Assembly: GCF_000016345.1 (NCBI RefSeq)
Contig: NC_009379.1
Location: 1 to 64,000, forward strand
Direction of reading: 5' to 3'
Length of the DNA: 64,000 nucleotides
Source of the DNA: Polynucleobacter asymbioticus QLW-P1DMWA-1
GTDB taxonomy: Bacteria > Pseudomonadota > Gammaproteobacteria > Burkholderiales > Burkholderiaceae
The notes below the pieces were generated by a model. The model searched no databases. It was not told the origin of the DNA and saw only the letters and a program-made list of their open reading frames with translations. Below are positions 31,085 to 43,685 of this stretch, piece after piece. Numbering within the stretch: the first letter of the stretch is position 1; every line of letters starts with the position of its first letter. The translations under genes were made by a program, and so were the position numbers.

Positions 31085-32239
31085 TTACCCGTTTTGTCCC
31101 GCTGGTACTGGGCTGAGCACAACTCGGACGGAATCTGCCGTTTTGTTGCCGTCAAAGTCTAGCCAAGCCTTGTTCTGAAAGTCATATAGCTTGCACTTAC
31201 GGGCAGTGTCGAAATACCAGTCCCAGGAGAACTTTTGCACAAAAATACGGTCTGGAAGGATGGTTTCTAAGGTCTGCTGTGCCTCTGGAAGTCGATATAG
31301 CGGTACGCTCATATCGACGTGATGGGCGGTATGCTCCATGATGTGGTGCATCAATTTGCCCCAAATCCAGTTAAAAGTCAGATGAACCGTTGTTGAAACA
31401 AATGGCTGGGCGCGTAACCACTCTGATTTCTTGTCATACCAAGAAACCTTTGGATGGGTATGGTGTACGTAGACCACAAAACCAATCATGCCGTTCCAAA
31501 ATAAGAATGGAACCGCAAAGCCGGTGATAAGGCCGAGCCAAATAGATTGGCCTGTAGCAATGGCGCCTGCAATTAAACAGCCAATCCAAATAATTGCAAA
31601 GGCGGTGACTAGTAAGTTGTCTTTTAAGAAAATCGGGCGATCACCAGGTTTGTTTTTTGCGTTTGGAAAGTACTCGCGTCTCCACCAAATTTCAATGAGG
31701 TAGTAGAAAACCGGTCCCCAACCACTTCGATACAAGCGCTCTAAAGCTTTACGCCATGAAGGAAGCGCGTCGTATTCAGATTTTGATAGCGGAGCCCAAA
31801 CAAAGTCAAAACCTTTTAAATTGGTTTGACCATGGTGCACTACGTTATGACCCACATCCCACAAGCTATAAGGAGTGAGTGATGGCAAGAAGGCAATGCG
31901 ACCCAAAACTTTATTGAGTTCGCGGTTTGGCGTAAAGCTTTGGTGACATGCATCGTGACCCAAAATAAAAATTCGCCCGGTAACAAAACCGGCAATGACG
32001 CCAAAAACGATCTTGAGCAATACGCTTTCAACAAAAACTGTGCCAGCGATACAACCTAGCCATAGAAGGGAATCGATCACCAGAAGCATGATGGCTCGGC
32101 CAGTTTCGCCTTGTGCCATTGGCATTAGCCAGCCCCGAATGATTTTGCGGTGCGGTAATGGCGCCTCAGGCGGCAATGGGTTCGTCAGGGAAGGCTCTGA
32201 AAGGGCTGAATTTAGATGTGTAGACACGATAGGAATCAA
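31085..32239 (-). CDS. Membrane fatty acid desaturase
   Basis: Di-iron membrane desaturase of up to 384 residues with several hydrophobic segments. The three histidine boxes are visible: GHDACHQSF (about 98-106), GHNVVHHGQTN (about 128-138) and HIMEHTAHHVDM (about 298-309). This is the arrangement of acyl-lipid desaturases and related hydroxylases. Substrate and position of the double bond cannot be read; a role in membrane fluidity is the usual one. The open frame begins at a TTG without a clear ribosome binding site. GTG at 32227 or an ATG within the first 40 residues are alternatives, so the N-terminus is uncertain. Confidence 0.9.
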   Translation of the reverse strand: MIPIVSTHLNSALSEPSLTNPLPPEAPLPHRKIIRGWLMPMAQGETGRAIMLLVIDSLLWLGCIAGTVFVESVLLKIVFGVIAGFVTGRIFILGHDACHQSFTPNRELNKVLGRIAFLPSLTPYSLWDVGHNVVHHGQTNLKGFDFVWAPLSKSEYDALPSWRKALERLYRSGWGPVFYYLIEIWWRREYFPNAKNKPGDRPIFLKDNLLVTAFAIIWIGCLIAGAIATGQSIWLGLITGFAVPFLFWNGMIGFVVYVHHTHPKVSWYDKKSEWLRAQPFVSTTVHLTFNWIWGKLMHHIMEHTAHHVDMSVPLYRLPEAQQTLETILPDRIFVQKFSWDWYFDTARKCKLYDFQNKAWLDFDGNKTADSVRVVLSPVPAGQNG

Positions 32240-32309
32240 TAAGTTAGACGCAAATGATAGCGGTTTTCATGATTTTTTGCCTGACATAGGTCAAAAAACC
32301 CCTTGCTTT

Positions 32310-32385
32310 TGGTGCGCCCGGCAGGAATCGAACCTGCGACCCTTGGCTTCGGAGGCCAATACTCTATCCACTGAGCTACGGGCGC
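32310..32385 (-). tRNA. tRNA-Arg (anticodon CCG)
   Basis: Minus-strand cloverleaf of 76 bases with CCA encoded. The acceptor stem GCGCCCG pairs with CGGGCGC, the T-loop is GGTTCGATTCC and the anticodon stem TTGGC/GCCAA encloses loop CTCCGAA, giving anticodon CCG for the CGG codon. It lies between the divergent desaturase and cytochrome c genes. Confidence 0.96.
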
Positions 32386-32490
32386 CTGTGCAAAAACTGC
32401 TTGCATTGCTATTGTAAGTGCCTAAAGCCCTACTTCTCTAGTTATAATCTGGGTAAAACAACCTTAAACCCGTCACACGATAAATTCCTT

Positions 32491-32994
32491 ATGAGCAACG
32501 AGCACGGAAATCTAATTAAATCCCCAAAACAACTCATCATCATGGTGTTTGCAAGCTTTTTTGTGCCCCTGATCATTATTTTGTTGTTAATGGTGTTTGT
32601 GAACAATGGCAAGCGTGGCGATTCTACCGCCGCGACTGATCAACTAATTAAGCCTGTGGCTCAGTTAAATTTTCAAGGCGCTAGTGCTGGCCCACATGAG
32701 CCTCAGACCGGTGAGCAGGTATACAAAGCCGTATGTGCAGCCTGTCACGCTACAGGTGCTGCTGGTGCACCAAAGTTCGGTGATGCTGCTGCATGGGCGC
32801 CACGCATTGCTAAGGGTTACGACTCTTTATTGACCTCCGTACTCAAGGGTAAAAATGCAATGCCTGCACGTGGCGGATCTAATCCAGCGGACATTAGCGA
32901 TTACGAATTAGGTCGTGCGGTTGTATACATGGCTAATGCATCTGGTGGTAAGTTGCCAGAGCCGAAAGCGCCTGATGCAGCAGCTGCAAAATAA
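32491..32994 (+). CDS. Membrane-anchored cytochrome c5 family protein
   Basis: Class I c-type cytochrome of 167 residues. A cytoplasmic N-terminal stretch (MSNEHGNLIKSPKQ) is followed by an uncleaved membrane anchor (about 14-39, LIIMVFASFFVPLIIILLLM) and a periplasmic domain. That domain has the haem motif CAACHATG (about 92-99) and a probable Met ligand in NAMPARGGS (about 133-141). The C-terminus is Pro/Ala-rich. The ATG at 32491 is chosen because upstream in-frame sequence looks non-coding. It likely carries electrons in the respiratory chain. A bidirectional hairpin terminator follows. Confidence 0.93.
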   Translation: MSNEHGNLIKSPKQLIIMVFASFFVPLIIILLLMVFVNNGKRGDSTAATDQLIKPVAQLNFQGASAGPHEPQTGEQVYKAVCAACHATGAAGAPKFGDAAAWAPRIAKGYDSLLTSVLKGKNAMPARGGSNPADISDYELGRAVVYMANASGGKLPEPKAPDAAAAK

Positions 32995-33009
32995 GTTTTT
33001 CTTATTCAT

Positions 33010-33038
33010 AAAAAAGCTGGCTACATGCCAGCTTTTTT
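33010..33038. terminator. Bidirectional intrinsic terminator between cytochrome c5 and rsmI
   Basis: A 12-base stem AAAAAAGCTGGC (33010-33021) pairs perfectly with GCCAGCTTTTTT (33027-33038) around loop TACAT. T-tracts occur on both strands, so it can end transcription of the two convergent genes. It overlaps the last bases of rsmI. Confidence 0.93.
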
Positions 33039-33933
33039 ATTTTTCTAGTTTTGCATCTAGGGCAATTTGGTAGGCGTCTTTTTTGGGAAGGCCAAGGGTC
33101 TGGGATAGCACTGTCGCGATTTCTTTGCTTCCCAAATAAGGACTCAAGGCCTTTGCCCACATTAATAGAGAGGCATGCTCAGGAGGCTCATCGGCGCTCC
33201 CTTCCCGGCCCGCAACCAGAACAATAAATTCACCCTTTAAGCTTTCTGCATTTTCTAGCCAATGAGCAACTTCTTTTGCCTGTAGTGAAACTAACTGCTC
33301 AAATTTTTTGGTTAACTCGCGCCCGATAAGCATTTGGCGTTCAGGTTCTAGCGCATTCGAAAGTAGCGCGAGTGTTTCTTTTATATGATGCGGCGATTCA
33401 AAGAAAGCGCTGGTCCTTTTGCTGTTGCAAATATCAAACAACAGCGCATCGCGCTCTTTAGTTTTATGTGGCCAAAACCCAAGGAACTGGAACTGCCCCT
33501 CCGAGTCAAGCATTACAGCACCAGATCCGGAGATTGCGCAAGATACAGCACTGGCGCCCGGAATGGGGATTACTCGAAAACCTGCCTTGTGTACTTCATC
33601 CACCAATCTTGCGCCAGGGTCAGAGACTCCCGGGGTGCCTGCATCGGAGATATAGGCCCAGCGTTCATTATTCGCAAGATGCTGAATAACGGTTTGCGCG
33701 CCACCCATTTCATTGTGCGTGTGTAGAGCCAAACATTTTTTGTGGATACCAAACTGCTGAAGTAAAGCAACGCTATGCCTTGTATCTTCACAGGCAATGC
33801 CATCCATTGAGTTTAGAACATGCAGGGCGCGTAAGGTGATATCGCCAAGATTTCCAATGGGGGTGGCAACCATATAAAGCGCCCCAGTTGGCAAGTCTTG
33901 CTGTTTTAAAAAATCTAATGAGCCTAGTTCCAT
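33037..33933 (-). CDS. rsmI: 16S rRNA (cytidine1402-2'-O)-methyltransferase RsmI
   Basis: Methylates the ribose of C1402 in the 16S decoding centre. The 298-residue protein has MVATPIGNLGDITLRAL near 21-37, CEDTRHSVALLQQFG (about 49-63), YISDAGTPGVSDPGARLV (about 94-111) and the GAMVLDSEGQF-type FxxGF region, all typical of the tetrapyrrole-methylase fold of RsmI. It is divergent from the SIS-domain gene, the common rsmI/diaA arrangement, but no yraN gene lies between them. Confidence 0.96.
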   Translation of the reverse strand: MELGSLDFLKQQDLPTGALYMVATPIGNLGDITLRALHVLNSMDGIACEDTRHSVALLQQFGIHKKCLALHTHNEMGGAQTVIQHLANNERWAYISDAGTPGVSDPGARLVDEVHKAGFRVIPIPGASAVSCAISGSGAVMLDSEGQFQFLGFWPHKTKERDALLFDICNSKRTSAFFESPHHIKETLALLSNALEPERQMLIGRELTKKFEQLVSLQAKEVAHWLENAESLKGEFIVLVAGREGSADEPPEHASLLMWAKALSPYLGSKEIATVLSQTLGLPKKDAYQIALDAKLEK

Positions 33934-34039
33934 GGGGGTATTGTTTGCAATGGGTTAGTTAATAGGTAAGAGAATACGTTGCTTTTGCGTTAAGCTGATT
34001 GCATCTGAAATGAAGCCCCCTTTGGCGCATAATATTGCT

Positions 34040-34642
34040 ATGAATAAAGACACGATTGAACGCTTGCGCAAGCGCGCATCTCAACATTTTTTAGACAGCA
34101 TTGCGGTAAAGCAAGAAGCAGAAAAGGTGTTGCCTGAATCAGTGGCCCATGGGGTTCTTGCGATGGTCGATTGCTTGCGCTCTGGCGGCAAGATCATGGC
34201 TTGTGGAAATGGCGGATCTGCAGCAGATGCACAGCACTTTGCAGCAGAGTTAATTGGTCGATTCGAAAGAGAACGACAAGAATTAGCAGCGATTGCCTTA
34301 ACTACGGATACCTCAATTCTGACTGCTGTAGGAAATGACTATAGCTATGATGAAATCTTTAGCAAACAAGTGCGTGGTCTTGGAAAAAAAGGCGACATTC
34401 TCTTAGGCATTTCTACATCAGGCAATTCTAAGAACGTCGTTAAAGCAATTGAAGCTGCTAAAACTATGGGCATCAAAATTATTGCGCTGACTGGTAATGG
34501 TGGGGGCAAGATTGCTACGCTGTTAGATCAGGACGATATCAATCTCTGCGCGCCTTCAACTCGCACTGCCCGCATTCAAGAAACCCATTTAGTTTTACTT
34601 CATGGCCTATGTGATGGCGTTGATCACATCTTGCTCGACTAA
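34040..34642 (+). CDS. diaA: SIS-domain protein, DiaA/GmhA type
   Basis: 200-residue sugar-isomerase-fold protein from the ATG at 34040. The phosphosugar-binding motifs are GNGGSAADAQHFAAELIGRF (about 54-73), ALTTDTSILTAVGNDY (about 83-98) and GISTSGNSKNVVKAI (about 119-133), with a C-terminal QETHLVLLHGLCDGVDH helix. By family it could be phosphoheptose isomerase (GmhA, LPS heptose synthesis) or DiaA, the DnaA-binding replication timing factor. Its place between rsmI and a DolP-like BON lipoprotein is that of E. coli diaA, so I favour DiaA-like. Discrimination from sequence alone is weak. Confidence 0.8.
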   Translation: MNKDTIERLRKRASQHFLDSIAVKQEAEKVLPESVAHGVLAMVDCLRSGGKIMACGNGGSAADAQHFAAELIGRFERERQELAAIALTTDTSILTAVGNDYSYDEIFSKQVRGLGKKGDILLGISTSGNSKNVVKAIEAAKTMGIKIIALTGNGGGKIATLLDQDDINLCAPSTRTARIQETHLVLLHGLCDGVDHILLD

Positions 34643-34671
34643 TTTTTTACTCATTTCAGAAAACTACATTC

Positions 34672-35322
34672 ATGCGTATTCAATTTATCAGCAAATTATT
34701 CATTGCAGCATTACTTGTTTCGCAACTATCAGCATGCGCAGTAGTGGCGATAGGCGGCGTTACTGCAAGCGCTGCGATTCTTGCTGACCGTCGTTCTCCA
34801 GCTGTTCAGGCAATTGATAAAGGTATTGAGTTACAGGCTGAGAATGCTTTAGCTAAACGCTTTGGCGATAGCGCACACATTAACGTAACATCCTTCAATC
34901 AGAAAGTCCTGTTAACTGGCGAAGTAAAAGATGCTGATATCAAAGGTGAGGCAGGTGCATATGTAAAGGCAATGAAAAATGCGCGTTCAGTATTTAATGA
35001 GCTTGTGATTGGCCCCAACAGCACGTTCTCTTCCCGTGCAAATGATTCATATTTAGAGTCATCAATTAAAACTCAAATGATCTTTACAGATAAGCTGCCT
35101 TCAAATTCCATGGCGATTGTGGCTGAGGGCGGAAGTGTTTATTTGATGGGCATCCTTACACAAAACGAAGCTGATTTAGCGAAGAAGGTTGCCAGTAATA
35201 CTAGCGGCGTGAAAGATGTGTATGCATACTTTGATATTATTTCCGAGCAAGAAAAAGCTCGCTTAGAGAAGCAAGGTAAAGCCGATGAGTCACAGCCAAA
35301 CAGCCCACCAAAATATCAATAA
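34672..35322 (+). CDS. dolP: BON-domain lipoprotein (DolP/YraP-like)
   Basis: Outer-membrane-type lipoprotein of 216 residues. The signal peptide ends in lipobox LSAC (Cys about 22), then come two BON domains (about 50-115 and 125-195) with the repeated pattern of a conserved Gly in VLLTGEVKD and VYLMGILTQ. E. coli DolP, in the same place after diaA, maintains outer-membrane integrity. Lies 29 bases after the SIS gene and 17 bases before the cytochrome c gene, probably one transcript. The C-terminal tail is polar and Pro/Gln-rich. Confidence 0.9.
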   Translation: MRIQFISKLFIAALLVSQLSACAVVAIGGVTASAAILADRRSPAVQAIDKGIELQAENALAKRFGDSAHINVTSFNQKVLLTGEVKDADIKGEAGAYVKAMKNARSVFNELVIGPNSTFSSRANDSYLESSIKTQMIFTDKLPSNSMAIVAEGGSVYLMGILTQNEADLAKKVASNTSGVKDVYAYFDIISEQEKARLEKQGKADESQPNSPPKYQ

Positions 35323-35339
35323 ATTTTCAAAGTTTGAAA

Positions 35340-35693
35340 ATGATTGCAAGTAGAGCGGGCACAAAAGTATTTTATTTATTGGGCCTGCTCTTTTTTTATA
35401 CTCAATGCGCGCAAGCCAATCCTGAAGATCAAAAAGCATTTGCGATTGCAAAACAAAATGCCTGCTTAGGCTGTCATGCAGTGAATAAAAAGATTGTTGG
35501 TCCAAGCTTTCAATCTGTTGCGCAAAAATACAAAAATGATCCTAATGCACAAGTATTTTTGAAAAATAAGATTGCCAAAGGGGGCGCGGGTTCATGGGGT
35601 GTTGTGCCAATGCCAGCCAATGCAAAGCTAACTGATACAGAATTGTCTTTATTGGCGGCTTGGGTATTGCGTGGAGCGCCAAGCGAAAATTAA
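35340..35693 (+). CDS. Periplasmic class I cytochrome c
   Basis: 117-residue small cytochrome c. The signal peptide ends near AQA (about 25-27), the haem site is CLGCH (about 41-45) and the axial Met is in VPMPAN (about 91-96). The layout resembles cytochrome c-551/c8 or cytochrome c4-like small electron carriers. The ATG at 35340 is preferred; a TTG two codons upstream gives no better start. Its stop overlaps the stop of the convergent acetyltransferase gene in the palindrome TTAA at 35690-35693. Confidence 0.92.
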   Translation: MIASRAGTKVFYLLGLLFFYTQCAQANPEDQKAFAIAKQNACLGCHAVNKKIVGPSFQSVAQKYKNDPNAQVFLKNKIAKGGAGSWGVVPMPANAKLTDTELSLLAAWVLRGAPSEN

Positions 35694-36346
35694 CGCGCGT
35701 GGCCTGGTCTGCCTAAGAACCACCACCAGGCTTGATTAGCCAGCTTCAGGTTTTCTTTTAGGGCGTAGTCAAAGTCAGCCCACTGCTCATTGGCGGCCTC
35801 TTGAACAATGGTTCCAGGGTTTGCTGGAGGCAGCTTTAGGTAAGCATCAGCATCGCCGTAAGCATATTCAACTTTCATGCCTGCTTTTTGAGCCAAATGC
35901 ATCATTGCCTTGTTATTTGCTAGGCAATGAACGTACAACGTTTGAATATTGCTATTACGCGAATGAACCGCAGAGCGTTCTAATAAGGCTGTTCCGAGCC
36001 CTTGTGCGCGCCCTTCAGGCAGCACGGATACGCCGAACTCTGCTGCGCGTGGCTGACCCTTTACAGCTGGGAGATAAGCTAAATGTGCCATGCCTACTAG
36101 CTGTAGGTCTGCATCAAACACGCCGAAAACAGCATCTTCATTGAAATTAAGACCTGAAACATAGTGTTCAATGATTTCATTTGGGGTTTGTGTTCCGAAG
36201 CGAAGGCGTCGATCTTCGTCGCCGAGCTTTAAAAGATGCTCAAGAATTTCAGCTCTATGGCCGGCGTGAAGTTCCCGTACGGGCACAGTCAGCCTTGTTT
36301 TATATGGCTGAATAGGTAAGTAGTTGCTCGCTAAATTATTGTGCAT
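35690..36346 (-). CDS. GNAT family N-acetyltransferase
   Basis: 218-residue protein with one GNAT domain in the middle. Diagnostic parts are the motif A-like EFGVSVLPEGRAQGLGTALLERSAVHSR (about 105-132; key residues V-P--R-QGLG--LL) and the downstream LYVHCLANNKAMMHLAQKAGM segment. The N-terminal region carries LRFGTQTPNEIIEHYV. Members acetylate amines or protein lysines; the target is unknown. It is convergent with the cytochrome c gene, and its promoter region abuts the AT-rich rrn upstream region. Confidence 0.85.
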   Translation of the reverse strand: MHNNLASNYLPIQPYKTRLTVPVRELHAGHRAEILEHLLKLGDEDRRLRFGTQTPNEIIEHYVSGLNFNEDAVFGVFDADLQLVGMAHLAYLPAVKGQPRAAEFGVSVLPEGRAQGLGTALLERSAVHSRNSNIQTLYVHCLANNKAMMHLAQKAGMKVEYAYGDADAYLKLPPANPGTIVQEAANEQWADFDYALKENLKLANQAWWWFLGRPGHAR

Positions 36347-36469
36347 AGCAACATTTTAACAGGATTCTAGAATAATTTCAGGGTTTTCCCTTAGTGTGTG
36401 GTTTATAGGCCAAAAAAGCATGAAAAAACATCTTTTCTGCCTCGACCCATTCAAAAAGCATAAAAAAAG

Positions 36470-36586
36470 AAAGAATTTTAAAAAAAGTTGAAATTATTTT
36501 TAAAAACTAAGCCATTGTTTTTATTGAACTTATTTAAAAAATAGGAAAAAACCCTCGCTTTTTTAAGAAAAAGACTACGAAAGGTG
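36470..36586 (+). promoter_or_regulatory. A/T-rich upstream (UP-element) region of the rrn promoter
   Basis: The stretch is dominated by A and T tracts, directly upstream of the rrn -35 hexamer, and fits the position and composition of UP elements that bind the RNA polymerase alpha subunit. No gene is visible in 36347-36586. Confidence 0.55.
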
Positions 36587-36615
36587 TTGACGACCCAAAA
36601 TAAGTGCGCTATAGT
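36587..36615 (+). promoter_or_regulatory. Strong rrn operon promoter
   Basis: TTGACG at 36587-36592 and TATAGT at 36610-36615 are exactly 17 bases apart, followed by a pyrimidine-rich CTCACCTCTCTG initial region. This is a near-consensus sigma-70 promoter preceded by A/T tracts. Transcription should begin near 36622 and read through the leader into 16S rRNA. Confidence 0.8.
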
Positions 36616-36826
36616 CTCACCTCTCTGCTGAATGTTATTTGAAATACAAAACAAGTCAGCCCTCTTTAAAAATTAGTCAACCGATAATTGTGGGTACTAA
36701 GTGAAAGCATCCAGTCCTTCGGGACAGATGTAAATAAATAGTACTCATAGACAGTAAAAAGATTTGGTTTTATTACCAAGTCAATTTCTTGAATGAGTGC
36801 GACGATCCGCAAGGATCACAGGAATT
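36616..36826 (+). promoter_or_regulatory. rrn leader with boxA-like antitermination signal
   Basis: About 200-base leader before 16S. A boxA-like element CTCTTTAAAAATT lies at about 36662-36674, matching TGCTCTTTAA-type antitermination sites; a UUCG-capped hairpin (GTCC 36714-36717, GGAC 36722-36725) and a GATCC-GCAA-GGATC hairpin (about 36804-36817) follow. The same boxA sequence recurs before 23S at about 38659-38671. Confidence 0.6.
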
Positions 36827-38362
<1,536 letters not shown>

Positions 38363-38417
38363 GAGAAAAGATGCTGAATCCTAGTGCCCACACTTATCGG
38401 TTGACAATAAAAGCCAC

Positions 38418-38494
38418 GGGTCTGTAGCTCAGCTGGTTAGAGCACTGTGTTGATAACGCAGGGGTCGTAGGTTCAAGTCCTACCAGACCCACCA
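38418..38494 (+). tRNA. tRNA-Ile (anticodon GAT)
   Basis: 77-base cloverleaf in the 16S-23S spacer. Acceptor stem GGGTCTG pairs with CAGACCC, CCA is encoded, and loop TTGATAA gives anticodon GAT at 38452-38454. tRNA-Ile followed by tRNA-Ala in the spacer is the standard proteobacterial arrangement. Confidence 0.98.
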
Positions 38495-38524
38495 CCAGCC
38501 AGAAACAAGACTTAGTGGGACGTT

Positions 38525-38600
38525 GGGGGATTAGCTCAGCTGGGAGAGCACCTGCTTTGCAAGCAGGGGGTCGTCGGTTCGATCCCGTCATCCTCCACCA
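38525..38600 (+). tRNA. tRNA-Ala (anticodon TGC)
   Basis: 76-base cloverleaf, second in the spacer. Acceptor stem GGGGGAT pairs with ATCCTCC (one G-U), anticodon stem CCTGC/GCAGG encloses TTTGCAA with TGC at 38558-38560, and CCA is encoded at 38598-38600. Confidence 0.98.
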
Positions 38601-38868
38601 TCATCTAAATGTCAAAACTAAGCGATCTAATGATTGTTTAGTTTTGCCATTTATGGCTGTTCTTTAAAAATTTGAGTAAGCAAAGTGTCAAATGTTTCTT
38701 TGAGAGGACATTTGACAATGTAATAAGGGTAAAGATTGAATCATCAATCAGTAATAACAAACGAGTTTTACAAAGTTCTTAACAAGTACTTACAGTTTGG
38801 ATTACGGCAAACATGTCAGAAGTAGAAGTAAAACCTATAACGGTTACTAGCAATGGTGCTCGTTATAG
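38601..38868 (+). other. Spacer between tRNA-Ala and 23S with boxA and 23S processing stem
   Basis: About 270 bases without a gene. A second boxA-like element TGTTCTTTAAAAATTT sits at about 38659-38674. GTTATAGGATCAAG at 38862-38875 is perfectly complementary to CTTGATCCTATAAC at 41734-41747 on the other side of 23S, forming the expected RNase III processing stem. An earlier copy CCTATAACG at 38834-38842 can pair instead with CGTTATAGG at 38861-38869. Confidence 0.7.
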
Positions 38869-41742
<2,874 letters not shown>

Positions 41743-41845
41743 ATAACCAGCACTATTGTGTTGGATGTTTGCCAGATTTAATCTGCATCCTTATTACATG
41801 CTTACTCAAATAGAGTTGTTGATTTATCAACAACTCAACCCTCTA

Positions 41846-41962
41846 CGCCCGGTGACCATAGCGAATTGGAACCACTCCTTCCCATCCCGAACAGGACAGT
41901 GAAACGATTCTACGCCGATGATAGTGCGGATTACCCGTGTGAAAGTAGGTAACTGCCGGGCA
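41846..41962 (+). rRNA. rrf: 5S ribosomal RNA
   Basis: Recognised by CGCCCGGTGACCATAGC at the 5' end, CCATCCCGAACAGGACAGTGAAACG in the middle and the terminal TGCCGGGCA that pairs with the 5' end. About 117 bases long; ends are approximate. Confidence 0.96.
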
Positions 41963-41970
41963 CCAATGCG

Positions 41971-42002
41971 ACGCCCAGACCCTTTTAGGTCTGGGCGTTT
42001 TT
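41971..42002 (+). terminator. rrn operon intrinsic terminator
   Basis: Perfect 11-base stem ACGCCCAGACC (41971-41981) and GGTCTGGGCGT (41988-41998) with loop CTTTTA and a following T-run. It lies 8 bases after 5S and is a strong Rho-independent terminator. Confidence 0.95.
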
Positions 42003-42026
42003 ACTTGTGCAAAGCGTTTAGAGTGA

Positions 42027-42055
42027 TTGACAGAAACTCCATTTGGAGTCAGAAT
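42027..42055 (+). promoter_or_regulatory. Candidate promoter of the tRNA-Tyr/Gly/Thr-tuf unit
   Basis: Perfect -35 TTGACA at 42027-42032 and CAGAAT at 42050-42055 (four of six) are 17 bases apart, 12 bases before tRNA-Tyr. The spacer contains a perfect inverted repeat ACTCCA-TT-TGGAGT at 42036-42049, which could be a regulatory site. Confidence 0.55.
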
Positions 42056-42066
42056 ATTGGGTTCGC

Positions 42067-42151
42067 GGAGGGGTGTCCGAGCGGCTAAAGGAGGCAGACT
42101 GTAAATCTGTTGGCTATGCCTACGTAGGTTCGAATCCTACCCCCTCCACCA
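42067..42151 (+). tRNA. tRNA-Tyr (anticodon GTA)
   Basis: 85-base class II tRNA with a long variable arm. Acceptor stem GGAGGGG pairs with CCCCTCC, anticodon GTA at 42101-42103, CCA encoded. It starts the conserved tRNA-Tyr-Gly-Thr-tuf group also known from E. coli (tyrU-glyT-thrT-tufB). Confidence 0.97.
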
Positions 42152-42156
42152 GATGT

Positions 42157-42230
42157 GCGGGATTAGTTTAATGGTAAAACAGCAGATTTCCAATCTTCGG
42201 TCAAGAGTTCGATTCTCTTATCCCGCTCCA
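42157..42230 (+). tRNA. tRNA-Gly (anticodon TCC)
   Basis: 74-base cloverleaf with acceptor GCGGGAT/ATCCCGC, discriminator T and encoded CCA. The anticodon loop TTTCCAA gives TCC at 42189-42191. One anticodon-stem position is a C-T mismatch. Confidence 0.96.
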
Positions 42231-42250
42231 GACTTGTTGCATTAGATTTA

Positions 42251-42325
<75 letters not shown>

Positions 42326-42389
42326 TGTTTGATTTTATTAATTGTGTATTTCGTGTTTGGTTTAAGAGTTAACTAAAGGCAGATTAAAA

Positions 42390-43580
42390 ATGGCAAAAGA
42401 AAAGTTCGAGCGGACAAAACCGCACGTAAACGTAGGCACCATCGGTCACGTTGACCACGGTAAAACCACATTGACAGCAGCAATTGCAACCGTGCTTTCT
42501 AAAGCATTCGGTGGCGAAGCAAAAGCATACGATCAGATCGATGCTGCTCCTGAAGAAAAAGCACGCGGTATTACGATTAATACAGCGCACGTTGAGTACG
42601 AGACTGCAAACCGTCACTACGCTCACGTGGATTGCCCAGGACATGCTGACTACGTGAAGAACATGATTACTGGCGCTGCCCAAATGGACGGCGCTATTTT
42701 GGTTTGTTCTGCTGCTGACGGCCCAATGCCACAAACTCGTGAGCACATCCTCTTGGCACGCCAAGTTGGTGTTCCTTACATCGTTGTGTTCCTGAACAAG
42801 TGCGACATGGTTGATGACGCTGAATTGTTAGAACTCGTTGAAATGGAAGTTCGTGAGCTTCTATCTAAATACGACTTCCCAGGTGACGACACACCAATCA
42901 TCCAAGGTTCTGCTAAGTTAGCCCTTGAAGGCGACGAAGGCCCAATGGGTAAAGAAGCCATCATGAAATTGGCTGAAGCATTAGATACATACATCCCAAC
43001 TCCAGAGCGTGCTATTGATGGTGCGTTCTTGATGCCAGTAGAAGACGTGTTCTCTATCTCCGGTCGCGGTACTGTGGTGACTGGTCGTATCGAGCGCGGT
43101 ATCGTTAAAGTTGGCGAAGAGATTGAAATCATTGGTATTAAGCCAACTCTCAAAACGACTTGTACTGGTGTTGAAATGTTCCGCAAATTGCTCGACCAAG
43201 GTCAAGCAGGCGATAACGTTGGTATCTTGTTACGCGGTACAAAACGTGAAGAAGTTGAGCGCGGCCAAGTATTGGCTAAGCCAGGTTCAATCACTCCACA
43301 TACTCACTTTACAGCCGAGGTGTATATCTTGGGTAAAGACGAAGGTGGCCGTCATACTCCATTCTTTAACAACTATCGTCCACAGTTTTACTTCCGTACT
43401 ACGGACGTAACTGGTTCAATCGAGTTGCCAAAAGACAAAGAAATGGTGATGCCTGGTGATAACGTAACCATTACCGTAAAACTCATCGCTCCTATCGCGA
43501 TGGAAGAAGGTTTACGTTTTGCGATCCGCGAAGGTGGCCGTACTGTTGGCGCCGGCGTGGTTGCAAAGATTTTGGCTTAA
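42390..43580 (+). CDS. tuf: Elongation factor Tu (copy 1)
   Basis: GTPase that brings aminoacyl-tRNA to the ribosome, 396 residues. G1 GHVDHGKTT (about 18-26), G3 DCPGH (about 81-85) and G4 NKCDM (about 136-140) are intact, as are domains 2 and 3. It follows three tRNA genes, as tufB does in E. coli, and is followed by tRNA-Trp and secE. Its nucleotide sequence appears identical to copy 2 at 59194-60384 throughout the coding region, while flanks differ. Confidence 0.99.
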   Translation: MAKEKFERTKPHVNVGTIGHVDHGKTTLTAAIATVLSKAFGGEAKAYDQIDAAPEEKARGITINTAHVEYETANRHYAHVDCPGHADYVKNMITGAAQMDGAILVCSAADGPMPQTREHILLARQVGVPYIVVFLNKCDMVDDAELLELVEMEVRELLSKYDFPGDDTPIIQGSAKLALEGDEGPMGKEAIMKLAEALDTYIPTPERAIDGAFLMPVEDVFSISGRGTVVTGRIERGIVKVGEEIEIIGIKPTLKTTCTGVEMFRKLLDQGQAGDNVGILLRGTKREEVERGQVLAKPGSITPHTHFTAEVYILGKDEGGRHTPFFNNYRPQFYFRTTDVTGSIELPKDKEMVMPGDNVTITVKLIAPIAMEEGLRFAIREGGRTVGAGVVAKILA

Positions 43581-43589
43581 TAGAAATAA

Positions 43590-43665
43590 AGGGGTGTAGC
43601 TCAATTGGCAGAGCGTTGGTCTCCAAAACCAAAGGTTGGGGGTTCGATGCCCTCCGCCCCTGCCA
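43590..43665 (+). tRNA. tRNA-Trp (anticodon CCA)
   Basis: 76-base cloverleaf with acceptor AGGGGTG/CGCCCCT, discriminator G, anticodon stem TTGGT/ACCAA around CTCCAAA (CCA at 43623-43625) and encoded 3' CCA. It starts 9 bases after the tuf stop and ends 20 bases before secE, so it must be processed from the tuf-secE transcript. Confidence 0.97.
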
Positions 43666-43685
43666 CGATTTGAACTGAAAGCAAT

